From VRUE01 sp963817945 (GTDB lineage Bacteria; Actinomycetota; Thermoleophilia; Solirubrobacterales; 70-9), in the NCBI GenBank assembly GCA_963817945.1, contig CAWFQH010000005.1, positions 1 through 64,000 on the forward strand: DNA of 64,000 bases. Direction: 5' to 3'. Below, one piece after another: positions 19,940 through 28,442 of this stretch; position 1 is the first letter of the stretch, and every line of letters begins with the position of its first letter. The position numbers and the translations under genes were made by a program. The notes beneath the pieces are model-generated. The model worked only from the letters and a program-made list of their open reading frames with translations. It searched no databases and had not been told where the DNA came from.

Positions 19940-22231
19940 TCAGGGCGCGGCCAGCTGATTGGCGAAGGCCTGGTAGGTGCGGCACGGCTGCCCCCGCAAG
20001 CCCGGGCATGGGGGCAGGTCGGTCGGCACGCTCAGGCCGGGCACGACGGGGAGCAGGAGGTTCGAAGGCATGCCCTCCCCGTAGGCGATCGCAACCTGCG
20101 CCGTGCCCTCCGGCTCGGTCTCGTCGAAGGCCCAGATCGGCTGGGTGCCGTTGGGGGCGGCGATCGTCACCCGGATCCGCGAGCCGGCTCGATACGCGTG
20201 CCCCTCGTAGTAGAGCGGGATCGTCACCGGCACGAACTGATCGGCGGGCAGCGGGGAGACGTCGGCTTCCCGCAGGCTCAGCACCGGTTCCAGCGGCGTG
20301 CTCTTCTCGGGGTCGAGCGCGCGAGCGTTGCCCCGGACCCAGCCGTTCTGGACGAAGGTCTCCTTGCCGTCGGGCCTGACCTCGCTGATCGTCGCCTGCA
20401 GGTCGACGTTGGGAGTCGAGGAGCGGACCCACACGTTCACCGCCCCGGCCCCGAGCACAGTCGTGTTCGCGCTCAGCGGCGCGGTGAGGTAGGAGACGGC
20501 GCTTCCCGGCGGGCTCTGCGCCCACTCGTATTGGGGCCCAGCCGTCCACAGGCCACCCGCGCCGGCGCCGGTGTCGCCGCTGAAATTGGTCCGCGGCAGG
20601 GCATCGGCGTCCCAGGTGAATTGGTCGGCGTGTGAGCCGGCGGGCGGAGCGCCGCTCAGGGCGCCGCCCGGCGAGAGATACCAGGCCTTTGCTTGGGCGC
20701 CGGGCACCGGGAGCGCGTCGAAAGACTTCTCGAAGCCGGGGTAGGGGCGGCCCGGCGAGAGGCCGCCGGCGCCGCTGTCGAAGAGAACCCGGACCGGCTT
20801 CAGTTTCTCAAAGGCGGACAGCGCCAGGCCGTAGGTCGGCTGCAGCTGGATGGGATCGAGCGGCAGCGTCACCCCCGGTATCCCCATCGCTTCCTGGAAG
20901 ATCAGCGGCGCGGCGGCGCGGATCGCCGCGGATGCGAGGATCGGTGGTCGCTTCGCGACGTAGAGCTGGAGGAAGTCGTACCAGCGGTTGAACGTCGCCG
21001 GGTCGAGCGAGTCGACGTGCGTGCCGTTGGTGAAGGTGAACCACTTCCGTTGCGTTCCAGTGAAGCGGTCGGCGAGGGTCGGGCAGTGACCGCCGGTCTG
21101 CTCGTCGGTCCACTGGCAGGCCATGAAGGTCGGCACCTCGATCTCGTCGACGAAGGTGGCCGGCGCCAGCGGATCCGCGACCTCGGGTTTGTAGTGGTTG
21201 TTTTCCTCGATCTTTTTGAGGAGATCCACCGCCTCGGGGTGCAGGGCCTGGTTGTCGGCGCAGGCCTGGTCGCCTTCCTGGATGCGCTGGTGGGCCCATG
21301 CCTGGCCCGACGTCGGAGACGCCGCTTCGGCGTCGTGGACCCGTTCTTTCGCCCATTCGAGCGCGAACCCAGTGTTGAGGATGCCGCCCGGATAGAGCGT
21401 CGTCTGGGTGCTGTCGATCACCGACAGCGGCGAGATCGCCGCCAGGCTCGGCGGCCGGGTGGCGGCGGTGAACAGCTGGCTGATCCCGCCGTAGGAGATG
21501 CCCATCATCCCCACCTCGTCGTGCAGGACCCAGGGCTGGCGCGCGATCGTCTCGACCACGTCGTAGCCGTCGAGGCTCTGCAGCGGCTCGAAGAAGTCGA
21601 AGGCGCCGCCGGAGCAACCGGTGCCGCGCATGTTGACGTCGACCACGGTGAAGCCCATCAGGTTGGCCAGGATCGAGATCCCGTTCTCGGGCCCAGCCGG
21701 ATTCGCATACCCGTAGCCCGAGTACTCGATCAACGTCGGCGTAGGCCCGCTCGGCAACGGCGGCAGCTGGACTCCGGGCAGGACTTTCGTCACGTCCTGC
21801 GGCGGATGGACGTTGATCGCCAGCTTGGTCCCGTCGCGCGTGGTCAGGTATCCGTACCCGCTAGAGGGGATCGACTGGTTGTAAATGTCGGTGCTGGGCG
21901 GCGCCGACTGGGTAGTGAGCACCTGGAGCGGAGCCGACGTGGGCCCGCCGGACACCCCGACGGTGTAGCCACCGCCCGGCTCGACCTCGCGAAAGAGAAC
22001 GCCGCCGAGCTCGTTCGCGCTCTTCGTCGCGACTTCCTGCCCTTCGCCGTCATAGAGCGACACCTGAGCCCCCGGCGACAGACCAGTCGCATAGACCTGC
22101 TCCACGCTCCCCCGCGCCTCGAAGGCATTCGCAGCCTCCACACGCACGGAAACCAGCAGCAACGAGAGGAGGCTGCATCCGAACACCCCCAGCAGCAGCG
22201 CCCGGCGCCCTCCCCTCCAACAGTCATGCAC
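19940..22231 (-). CDS. CocE/NonD-type (peptidase S15) alpha/beta-hydrolase, secreted
   Basis: 763 aa. Start GTG 22231; a hydrophobic signal segment (LLLGVFGCSLLSLLLVSV) follows. The S15 hydrolase domain has VDVNMRGTGCSGG, the nucleophile elbow GISYGG (~residue 245) and a C-terminal jelly-roll-like region (VWVRSSTPNVDLQATISEVRPDG) typical of CocE/X-Pro dipeptidyl-peptidase proteins. Such enzymes hydrolyse acyl esters, glutaryl amides or X-Pro peptides; the substrate cannot be told. The ~70-residue segment before the enzyme domain (SPGAQVSLYDGEGQEV) resembles an Ig-like/carboxypeptidase-regulatory fold. It is followed at 14 bp by the SnoaL-like gene. Confidence 0.88.
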   Translation of the reverse strand: MHDCWRGGRRALLLGVFGCSLLSLLLVSVRVEAANAFEARGSVEQVYATGLSPGAQVSLYDGEGQEVATKSANELGGVLFREVEPGGGYTVGVSGGPTSAPLQVLTTQSAPPSTDIYNQSIPSSGYGYLTTRDGTKLAINVHPPQDVTKVLPGVQLPPLPSGPTPTLIEYSGYGYANPAGPENGISILANLMGFTVVDVNMRGTGCSGGAFDFFEPLQSLDGYDVVETIARQPWVLHDEVGMMGISYGGISQLFTAATRPPSLAAISPLSVIDSTQTTLYPGGILNTGFALEWAKERVHDAEAASPTSGQAWAHQRIQEGDQACADNQALHPEAVDLLKKIEENNHYKPEVADPLAPATFVDEIEVPTFMACQWTDEQTGGHCPTLADRFTGTQRKWFTFTNGTHVDSLDPATFNRWYDFLQLYVAKRPPILASAAIRAAAPLIFQEAMGIPGVTLPLDPIQLQPTYGLALSAFEKLKPVRVLFDSGAGGLSPGRPYPGFEKSFDALPVPGAQAKAWYLSPGGALSGAPPAGSHADQFTWDADALPRTNFSGDTGAGAGGLWTAGPQYEWAQSPPGSAVSYLTAPLSANTTVLGAGAVNVWVRSSTPNVDLQATISEVRPDGKETFVQNGWVRGNARALDPEKSTPLEPVLSLREADVSPLPADQFVPVTIPLYYEGHAYRAGSRIRVTIAAPNGTQPIWAFDETEPEGTAQVAIAYGEGMPSNLLLPVVPGLSVPTDLPPCPGLRGQPCRTYQAFANQLAAP

Positions 22232-22336
22232 TCCGCATTTACCTAGGATTCAGTATCTCTACCACGCTTCGAGAAATTCAAACGACCACGCATCGGGCCT
22301 GGGCCGCAACGCAACCCCGCCCGACCTAGGTGCTGT

Positions 22337-24118
22337 CTACTGCTTGGTGCTGTCGCGGCCGGGGCCGCCGACGAGAAGGTCAGAGGCGGGCCCGCCGATG
22401 AGGCGGTCCTTGCCGCCGGCGCCTTTGAGGATGTCTTTGCCGGGCCCACCAAGCAGGATGTCGGCGTCCGCGCCGCCGCCGAGCTGGTCGCGGCCGCCCT
22501 CGCCGCAGATGACGTCTTTGCCGCCGAGGCCCTGGACCTTGTCGTCGCCCCCGCCCGCGGCGATCACGTCGCGTTTCGCGGTGCCCCGCAGTTGCTCGGA
22601 GCGGCCGCTGCCGACGATCGTCGCCCGGAGGCCGTTGCACTTCGCGTCCGGCGCGGGTGGGCCCACGGGCGAACCCGGACCCTGGCTCGGGCTCGGGCCG
22701 CCACCCCCACCGGAACCAGTCCCGGGATCGGGGTCAGGGTCAGGGTCCGGATCTGGGTCAGGCCCCGGTTCCTCGCCGGGCCGGCTTCCCGGCGCCTCCC
22801 GCTCGAAGTGGAGCAGCGCGGGGACGCCGCTCCCGTTCGCCACGTAGAGGTCGTGGCCGTCGGGGCTGATCGCCACGCCGGATGGGCCGGCGAGAAGCCC
22901 AAATTCGCCGAAGCCGGAGCAGCCCTGGACCGGGTTGTCGCGCAGGCAGCGGATGTGGCTGAGCGCGCCGCCAGGCGAGGACAGACCGAAGGTGCTCAGT
23001 GCCGAGTCCTGGCGCGCGACCGTGTAGAGGTTGGCCGAGTCAGGGCTCACCACCGCGTCGGTCACCGAGGCAAGCCCCGAGCCGGTCGCGTCGTCGAGCT
23101 CGGTGCAGCCGGGCGCGTCGACGTCTATGTCGTTGGCGAGGCAGTCCTGCCGGGTCAGCGCTCCCGTCGTCGCGTCGCGGGAGAAGTGGTAGACGACGCC
23201 GAGCCCGGTCTCGTCGGTGACGTAGGCGCTGGCGCCGCCCGGGCCGAAGGCGATGTGGTTCATGAAGTCGTAGTTGACACCCGGCTCCTCGGCGCAGCTG
23301 TCCGAGAACGCGGTGACGTCGTCGGCGTCGGCGAGGCAGCCGCCGGGCGTCAGCACGCCGCCGCCGCCGCGGGTGAACCAGGTGATCGCGTCGCGGCCCA
23401 CCGAGGTGACGTAGAGGTGTTTCCCGTCGGGGCTGAGCGCCAGGCCGTGGGGCGCTTCGAGCGGCTCGGCCTGGGTCGCGCAGCCGCTGACCGGCACCTC
23501 GCGGTAGCAGCTCTGCAGCGCGAGGCTGGCCGAGAAATGGCTCAGCGCCCCGTCGGTGCTCACCGCGTAGACCGCGCCGTCGGACGCAACCACGACGCGG
23601 AGCGGTCCGTCGAGGCTGGCGACTTCGGTAGCGCAGCCCCAGTCCGGCAGGTCGTCCTCCTCGACGCAGCCGGTGAAGCTGAGTGCTCCGCCCGCGCCGA
23701 CGGTCAGCCGCACGATCGCATCCGAGGTCTCCGCCGCGACGTAGAGTGAGGAGCCATCGGGAGAGAAGGCAAGGGAGCGCGGCTGTGCGAGCACGTTGGC
23801 GGCGAGGTGCGTACAGCCCACGTCGCCGCCGCCACTCGTGTCGAGGCAGCTGGCGTAGGACACCGACCCGTTCGCGAGGCTGCGGGTGAAGCCGACCACC
23901 GAGTCCTGCATGTCGGCGACGAAAACCAGTTTCCCGTCGGGGCTGATGGCGACGTCGCGCCCTCCCTCGAGGACTTCGTTCGGCACCGCGGTGCAGGGAC
24001 CGGCGACGAAGCGCGCCATGCAGTCTTTGAAGCTGAGGTCGCCAGTCGCGGCCGAGGCCCCCGGCGCGCAGAGCAGCACCAGCAGGAGGGGGACCAGCAT
24101 CAGGGCCAGGCGGCGCAC
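22337..24118 (-). CDS. Secreted beta-propeller protein with C-terminal RTX calcium-binding repeats
   Basis: 593 aa. Signal peptide MRRLALMLVPLLLVLLCAPGASA. Residues ~50-430 contain repeated LALSPDGKHLYV / VVSPDSANLYTV blades, the YncE/6-phosphogluconolactonase-like seven-bladed propeller. A Pro/Asp linker (PDPDPDPDPDPDPGTG, ~455-470) leads to nonapeptide repeats (GGGDDKVQGLGGKDVICGEGGRDQLGGGADADILLG is their region, ~525-590), which form calcium-binding parallel beta rolls. Likely an exported surface protein with no enzymatic residues visible. A weak stem lies beyond the stop but no clear terminator was seen. Confidence 0.87.
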   Translation of the reverse strand: MRRLALMLVPLLLVLLCAPGASAATGDLSFKDCMARFVAGPCTAVPNEVLEGGRDVAISPDGKLVFVADMQDSVVGFTRSLANGSVSYASCLDTSGGGDVGCTHLAANVLAQPRSLAFSPDGSSLYVAAETSDAIVRLTVGAGGALSFTGCVEEDDLPDWGCATEVASLDGPLRVVVASDGAVYAVSTDGALSHFSASLALQSCYREVPVSGCATQAEPLEAPHGLALSPDGKHLYVTSVGRDAITWFTRGGGGVLTPGGCLADADDVTAFSDSCAEEPGVNYDFMNHIAFGPGGASAYVTDETGLGVVYHFSRDATTGALTRQDCLANDIDVDAPGCTELDDATGSGLASVTDAVVSPDSANLYTVARQDSALSTFGLSSPGGALSHIRCLRDNPVQGCSGFGEFGLLAGPSGVAISPDGHDLYVANGSGVPALLHFEREAPGSRPGEEPGPDPDPDPDPDPDPGTGSGGGGGPSPSQGPGSPVGPPAPDAKCNGLRATIVGSGRSEQLRGTAKRDVIAAGGGDDKVQGLGGKDVICGEGGRDQLGGGADADILLGGPGKDILKGAGGKDRLIGGPASDLLVGGPGRDSTKQ

Positions 24119-24201
24119 GCGCGGATCCTAGTCGTGCCCCGCTCGCGCCTCAAGGGCACCTTCCGGCGAAGTCGCGGCGCCCGCTGCCAAAATGGCGAGC
24201 G

Positions 24202-24609
24202 ATGGGTGCCGGGGACGGAGATCTGGTCAGCGTGGCCCACGCCCCGAATCGGGTCGAGGCGGAGATGATCCGGGGCCTGCTGGAAAGCGCCGGGATCCCC
24301 AGCGTGCTGCAGCAGGTGGGCATCGACGGACCGCAGCTCGGCATCGGGGTGCTGAATCCCGCCGGGGGCTCGCGGCGGGTGCTCGTTCACGCGGACCGGG
24401 CCCAGGAGGCGCGGGCTCTGCTGAGGGAGACGCCAGCGGGGGGCGAACCGGCGACCGTCGAGGCCCCCGAGGCCGCATATGCAGAGGATTTCGGAGGGCG
24501 CGAGCCGCGTAACTACGGCTTGATCGGCGCCTACGCGCGGATCTGGGCCTGGTCGCTCGGTCTGATCGGGCTCGCCTTCGCCGTCTTCCTACTCCTGCGC
24601 GGCGCCTGA
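24202..24609 (+). CDS. DUF2007 protein with C-terminal membrane helix
   Basis: 135 aa. The N-terminal ~75 residues (LVSVAHAPNRVEAEMIRGLLESAGIPSVL, then RRVLVHADRAQEARALL) match the DUF2007 'putative signal transducing' fold, a ferredoxin-like domain. A C-terminal hydrophobic helix (WSLGLIGLAFAVFLLL) anchors it to the membrane. Start ATG 24202. Function unknown. It stands alone, divergent from the beta-propeller gene. Confidence 0.8.
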   Translation: MGAGDGDLVSVAHAPNRVEAEMIRGLLESAGIPSVLQQVGIDGPQLGIGVLNPAGGSRRVLVHADRAQEARALLRETPAGGEPATVEAPEAAYAEDFGGREPRNYGLIGAYARIWAWSLGLIGLAFAVFLLLRGA

Positions 24610-24803
24610 GGCCGTCGCCGCCAGGCGCGCGCGGGCGGGTGTTTTGCCAGTCCCTCTAAAGCAGCTCGACGAGGCGGCGCGCCGCCCGTGCGGCGCCGTC
24701 CGACTCCAATGGCCGCGCATCGCGGCATAAACGTCGCCGAGCCGATTTTGGGTCGGGTTCAAACCGAGTCCACCATCCCAAACGGCCCCGTGCATGTATT
24801 GAG

Positions 24804-24876
24804 GGTGGCTGACCGGATTCGAACCGGCGACCGCCTGGACCACAACCAGGAGCTCTACCAGCTGAGCTACAGCCAC
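24804..24876 (-). tRNA. tRNA-His(GTG)
   Basis: On the minus strand the sequence folds as a cloverleaf: acceptor GTGGCTG/CAGCCAC, D arm GCTCAGCTGGTAGAGC, anticodon stem CCTGG/CCAGG with loop TTGTGGT (anticodon GTG), and T arm with GGTTCGAATCC. Discriminator C73, with a G available at -1 (position 24877), as expected for tRNA-His. CCA is not encoded. Confidence 0.96.
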
Positions 24877-24911
24877 CGCGCGCCTCCAATGTAGCGGCTA
24901 CGGTTGGGGCG

Positions 24912-25160
24912 ATGCCAAAGCGGGGTGCCCATGCTTTCTTGCCGTCTCGGGTCCGGGGAGCCAGCGCCACCGGGGCGCAGGCTCGCGGGGCGGTCGCCGT
25001 GGGCGCGTTGGCGATCGGGGCCGCTGCGGTAGGCGGCTTTGCGATCGGGCGGTTGGCGGTCGGTCGCCTCGCGATCGGACGGGCGAAGATCGGGCGGCTC
25101 GAGGTGGAGGAGCTGGAGGTCGGCCGGCTGCGGGTTCGCGAAGGGTCGCCACCGTCCTGA
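24912..25160 (+). CDS. Small protein with period-5 (xxGxx) repeats
   Basis: 82 aa, unrecognised function. After a basic N-terminus comes a run of about ten five-residue units (AVGAL AIGAA AVGGF AIGRL AVGRL AIGRA KIGRL EVEEL EVGRL), ending RVREGSPPS. Such period-5 repeats suggest a small right-handed beta-helix like pentapeptide-repeat proteins. The repeats grade from small hydrophobic to charged. The coding case rests on this regularity and on having a full frame just after tRNA-His; it stops 15 bp before the next gene's start. Confidence 0.6.
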   Translation: MPKRGAHAFLPSRVRGASATGAQARGAVAVGALAIGAAAVGGFAIGRLAVGRLAIGRAKIGRLEVEELEVGRLRVREGSPPS

Positions 25161-25174
25161 CGCGTCCTTGGAGG

Positions 25175-26149
25175 TTGCTCGCGGCCGCGGTGGTCCTCGC
25201 CGCCACCCTGGGCCTGGCGAACGCCGGCGCGGTCGGTCCCTACCCGGACCTCGGCAGCTGCCCTGTCTTCCCTGAGCCGCCGACCTCGCTGTCGCCTCGG
25301 GCGCCATCCCTCCCCAACCAGGCAGCCTGGAATCAAGACATCTCGAAGGCGCCCGTCGCGCGCAACTCGGCGGCCGTCATCTCCTACATCAACTCCCACG
25401 GCGGCGACTTCCTCCACCCCGACTTCGGCTCGCCGCGCCCCTACGGCTTCCCCTACTCAGTCATCGGCGCGGGCCAGCGCAAGCTGCCGATCCGCTACAC
25501 CGCCTACGGCAGCGAGAGCGACCGCGGGCCGTTCCCGATCCCAATCGGCGCCCCGGTCGAGGGCGGTCAGGGCAGCGACGGCGATCGCCACGTCCTCGTC
25601 GTCGACCGTTCGCGCTGCGTGCTCTACGAGCTCTACCGCGCCTTCTTCCGGCGCGACGGCGGCGCACACTGGAACGCCGACTCGGGCGCTCGCTGGGACC
25701 TGCGCTCGACCGCGCTCCGCCCCGACTCCTGGACGTCGGCCGACGCCGCCGGGCTGCCGATCTTCCCGGGGATCGTCCGCTACGACGAGGCGGCCGCTGG
25801 CCGGGTCGAACACGCGATCCGGGTCACCTTCGAGAGCACGCGCGATGCCTGGATCCACCCCGCCTCCCACTGCGCTGGCGATACCGCCACCCCGAACGCG
25901 CCGCCGATGGGGATGCGCCTGCGGCTGAAGGCCGGCTACGGGCTGGGCGGCTTCAGCGGCCCGGCGCGGGCGATCGCCGAAGCGCTCAAGCGCCACGGAA
26001 TGATCGTCGCCGACAACGGCTCCAACTGGTTCTTCAGCGGCAGCAGCGACCGCCGCTGGGACGACGAGAACCTGAACCAGCTGAAGCAGATCCCGGGCAG
26101 CGCGTTCCAGGCGGTCAAGAGCGCCGCACGCGTTCACACCTGCAGCTGA
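25175..26149 (+). CDS. Conserved secreted protein of unknown function
   Basis: 324 aa from TTG 25175; an N-terminal hydrophobic signal (LLAAAVVLAATLGLANAGA) supports export. The sequence has strongly patterned blocks (WNQDISKAPVARNSAAVI, DFGSPRPYGFPYSVIG, DRHVLVVDRSRCVLYELYRA, WIHPASHCAGD, AIAEALKRHGMIVADNGSNW, KQIPGSAFQAV) that I recall from a family of uncharacterised exported actinobacterial and acidobacterial proteins. No catalytic motif can be named. The start is uncertain: no clear upstream ATG, and GGAGG abuts the TTG. Its 3' end overlaps the convergent gene by 16 bp. Confidence 0.75.
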   Translation: MLAAAVVLAATLGLANAGAVGPYPDLGSCPVFPEPPTSLSPRAPSLPNQAAWNQDISKAPVARNSAAVISYINSHGGDFLHPDFGSPRPYGFPYSVIGAGQRKLPIRYTAYGSESDRGPFPIPIGAPVEGGQGSDGDRHVLVVDRSRCVLYELYRAFFRRDGGAHWNADSGARWDLRSTALRPDSWTSADAAGLPIFPGIVRYDEAAAGRVEHAIRVTFESTRDAWIHPASHCAGDTATPNAPPMGMRLRLKAGYGLGGFSGPARAIAEALKRHGMIVADNGSNWFFSGSSDRRWDDENLNQLKQIPGSAFQAVKSAARVHTCS

Positions 26150-26745
26150 CGGAACTCGGGTCGCAGGCGTGGCGCCAGTTCTGCCGCCGCAGCTTCCCCC
26201 ACTCCGGGCTCCTCCCTGCGGGCACTGACGAGGACGACTTGGTCGGCGCGGTAGCTCTGCAGCTGGTCCTCGACCGCCTGCACGACGTCCTCGTCGCCGA
26301 CGCGGGCCTGCGCGTCGACGCCCGCCTTTGCCAGCGCCGCAACCGTGACGACCAGCCTCTCCTGCGCCGCCCGCCGCGCCCCCTCTACGTCCGAAGCCCA
26401 GCGGTCGAGGAAGCCGATGCTCGCCGGCGCTAGGACGAGGACGTCGACCTCAGAGCCCCCGCTGGCCAGATCCGCCTCCCGGAGCAGCGCGCTCACCGCG
26501 CCTGGCTCCTCCACCGAGCAGGTGACCACGATGAGGACGCGCCGTGGCGAGCCGGGAGCGGGCGGTGTTCCGAGCGGGCCTCGCGGTTGCTGCCTGGCGG
26601 CGATGACGATAATCGCCACCGCCACCAGAGCACCCGCCGCGAAGCCGAGCCCAGGTCCACCGACGAGGACCTCCCCCACGAGGAACCCCGCGACGATAGG
26701 CACCGCGATCGCGGCGACGATCAGCGGCAGCTTCCACGGGGCCAT
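26134..26745 (-). CDS. Membrane-anchored UspA-like protein
   Basis: 203 aa. Two N-terminal transmembrane helices (LIVAAIAVPIVAGFLVGEVL and AAGALVAVAIIVIAA) are followed by a cytoplasmic alpha/beta domain (RVLIVVTCSVEEPGAVSALL ... VDVLVLAPASIGF ... AGVDAQARVGDEDVVQAVEDQLQSYRADQVVLVSA), the layout of a universal-stress-protein-like Rossmann domain. The ATP-binding GxxG(9)GS motif is not evident, so it may not bind ATP. Role unknown. The next gene downstream overlaps convergently at the 3' end. Confidence 0.65.
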   Translation of the reverse strand: MAPWKLPLIVAAIAVPIVAGFLVGEVLVGGPGLGFAAGALVAVAIIVIAARQQPRGPLGTPPAPGSPRRVLIVVTCSVEEPGAVSALLREADLASGGSEVDVLVLAPASIGFLDRWASDVEGARRAAQERLVVTVAALAKAGVDAQARVGDEDVVQAVEDQLQSYRADQVVLVSARREEPGVGEAAAAELAPRLRPEFRQLQV

Positions 26746-26769
26746 CGCCCGGGATTTTGGCCGAAGCGG

Positions 26770-26913
26770 TTAGACCCGGGACGTCCTACCGGCCCCAAGC
26801 CGCGGCAGAAGCAGCAGGGCGAGGCCGATGAGGATGACAATGATCCCGAGCACGTAATTGACCAGGATCGCCAGGACGATGCCGATGATTATGAGAAGTA
26901 TCGCTAGAGACAT
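26770..26913 (-). CDS. Small two-helix membrane protein (47 aa)
   Basis: Start ATG 26913 preceded by AAGGGG. The product is almost wholly hydrophobic: LAILLIIIGIVLAILV, then LGIIVILIGLALLLL, ending in a basic tail (RLGAGRTSRV). This resembles the small DUF3309/YtxH-like stress-associated membrane peptides, but no firm family can be assigned. It lies 24 bp before the UspA-like membrane gene on the same strand and may be co-transcribed with it. Confidence 0.6.
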   Translation of the reverse strand: MSLAILLIIIGIVLAILVNYVLGIIVILIGLALLLLPRLGAGRTSRV

Positions 26914-26965
26914 GGCCCCTTGCCTACCCCCGGCCGCCCCTACGAAAACCTTTGCGGTTCGCCGT

Positions 26966-27865
26966 TCATCGACGCGCTTCCTCGGCGAGCGCCCGCCGCA
27001 ACGCCTCGTCGAACGACTCGGGCGATACACCGAACGGCACGGCACCGGAGGGGTCGGTGACAACCGTTGCCGTCGTCAGTCCCTCGACCAGCGGCCGCGC
27101 GACCTTGGTGTCGACGGGAGTGACCAGTCCGAGCCAGAGCGAGGACAGCCACGGGCTCAACAGCGGCAGTCGCAGCTTCAGCGGCTGCCGCTTGCCCATC
27201 GCCGCCGCCATCCGGTCGAGCATCTCGTCGTAGGTGAGGACGTCAGGGCCGCCAATCTGCACCTCCCGCCCCGCCGACTCCGGCACCTCCGGCGCGCGGC
27301 GCAGATACTCGACGGTGGAGTCGATCCCGATCGGCTGCGTCGGCGTCCGCAGCCAGGCCGGCGCCACCATCACCGGCAGACGGCCGACCAAGTAGCGCAG
27401 GGTTCGGTAGGACTCGCTGCCAGCGCCAACGACCATCGCGGCACGAAAGTAGGTCAGAGGCGGTCCTTCCTCAGCCAGCGCATTCGCCACCTCGTGGCGG
27501 CTCTGCAGGTGCTTCGACGTGCTCTGCTCGCCGAGACCACCGAGGTAGATGACCCGCGGCACTCCCTCCTGCTTCGCCATCCGGGCGAACTCGACCGCTC
27601 CCCGCCGCTCGCGCTCGGCGAAGCCCTCGCCTCCCGCCATCGAGTGAACGAGGAAGTACGCGACGTCGATCTCCTTGCCGGCGCCCGCCATGCTGCCGGC
27701 GTCGGTGACGTCGCCGACGTGCAGCTCGACGCCGCGCGCCTCCAGATCGCGTGCCTTCGCTGGGTTGCGGACCAGGCAACGGACGCGGTCGCTCGAGCCG
27801 AGCAGCGCAGCGGCCAGGCGGCCGCCGACGAAGCCGGTCGCTCCAGCGATGAGGACGTTGGCGAC
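26966..27865 (-). CDS. NmrA/YbjT-like NAD(P)-binding epimerase family protein, start codon unclear
   Basis: About 300 aa. The Rossmann motif (VLIAGATGFVGGRLAAALL) lies at the very N-terminus, upstream of the first ATG (27691), so a start at 27691 would delete the cofactor site. Between the in-frame TAG at 27878-27880 and the Rossmann fold there is no ATG, GTG or TTG; GGGAGG stands just before ATC-GTC (27868-27863), so initiation at a non-standard codon or a miscalled base is implied. Later segments (VAYFLVHSM, GVPRVIYLGGLGE, RAAMVVGAGSESY) match atypical SDRs of the ubiquinone-assembly/sugar-epimerase type. Substrate unknown. Confidence 0.78.
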   Translation of the reverse strand, partial: VANVLIAGATGFVGGRLAAALLGSSDRVRCLVRNPAKARDLEARGVELHVGDVTDAGSMAGAGKEIDVAYFLVHSMAGGEGFAERERRGAVEFARMAKQEGVPRVIYLGGLGEQSTSKHLQSRHEVANALAEEGPPLTYFRAAMVVGAGSESYRTLRYLVGRLPVMVAPAWLRTPTQPIGIDSTVEYLRRAPEVPESAGREVQIGGPDVLTYDEMLDRMAAAMGKRQPLKLRLPLLSPWLSSLWLGLVTPVDTKVARPLVEGLTTATVVTDPSGAVPFGVSPESFDEALRRALAEEARR

Positions 27866-28007
27866 GATGCCTCCCAGCTACCCGGCCTGGCCCTTCGGCG
27901 CGCACTCGTGAGCCTCAGCCGCGGGTGCCGCCCCCGCGTAGAGGATCAGGTCACCATGGCGCCCGCAATGTAGCGGCCCGGTCGCTGCCAGGACCTACAC
28001 TCGGCAC

Positions 28008-28430
28008 GTGACGGAGTCGGAGCTACGCGGAGGCTGTCTCTGTGAAGGCGTCAGGTTCGAGCTGAGCGAGTCGTCCCGATCGGCGGGTTACTGCCACTGC
28101 ACCCGTTGCCAGCGGCGGACCGGAACGGCGTCGTCCGTCCAGGCAAGAATCGACGGTCGGACGCTTCGGCTGCTGAAAGGCGAAGGGCTGCTGAGATGGT
28201 GGCGCCATCCCGAAGGTGGCTTTGAGAAGTGCTTCTGTGGCGAGTGCGGGTCCCACCTGTTCAGCCGAAACCCGGACGACCCCACCCAAATGAGCGTCCG
28301 GCTCGGCGCCTTCGATGGGGACCCTGGTATCCGGCCCAGCTTCCGCAGCCACGTCGCAAGCGCGGTGCCGTGGGAGACGATCCCGGAGGATGGCCTCGAG
28401 CGCTTCCAGGGTCAGACCCCCTCGTTCTGA
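28008..28430 (+). CDS. GFA/CENP-V-like zinc protein
   Basis: 140 aa from GTG 28008. It carries the cysteine pattern of the glutathione-dependent formaldehyde-activating (GFA, Mss4-like) fold: GGCLCEGV, CHCTRCQRRTG and CFCGECGSHLFSR. The fold binds two zinc ions. Despite the family name most members have unknown substrates and actinobacteria commonly lack glutathione, so a formaldehyde role should not be assumed. It is a single gene, convergent with the kinase at 28443. Confidence 0.85.
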   Translation: MTESELRGGCLCEGVRFELSESSRSAGYCHCTRCQRRTGTASSVQARIDGRTLRLLKGEGLLRWWRHPEGGFEKCFCGECGSHLFSRNPDDPTQMSVRLGAFDGDPGIRPSFRSHVASAVPWETIPEDGLERFQGQTPSF

Positions 28431-28442
28431 GAGCCTCAGGGC

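Noticed and set aside
22700..22760. GGATCTGGGTCAGG-type tandem repeat as a possible CRISPR or VNTR
   Set aside because: It encodes the Pro-Asp linker of the beta-propeller/RTX protein and has no spacers.
26914..27063. Extending the small membrane protein upstream to a 97-aa version
   Set aside because: The extra 50 residues are basic and lack pattern; the ribosome site and hydrophobic start fit ATG 26913.
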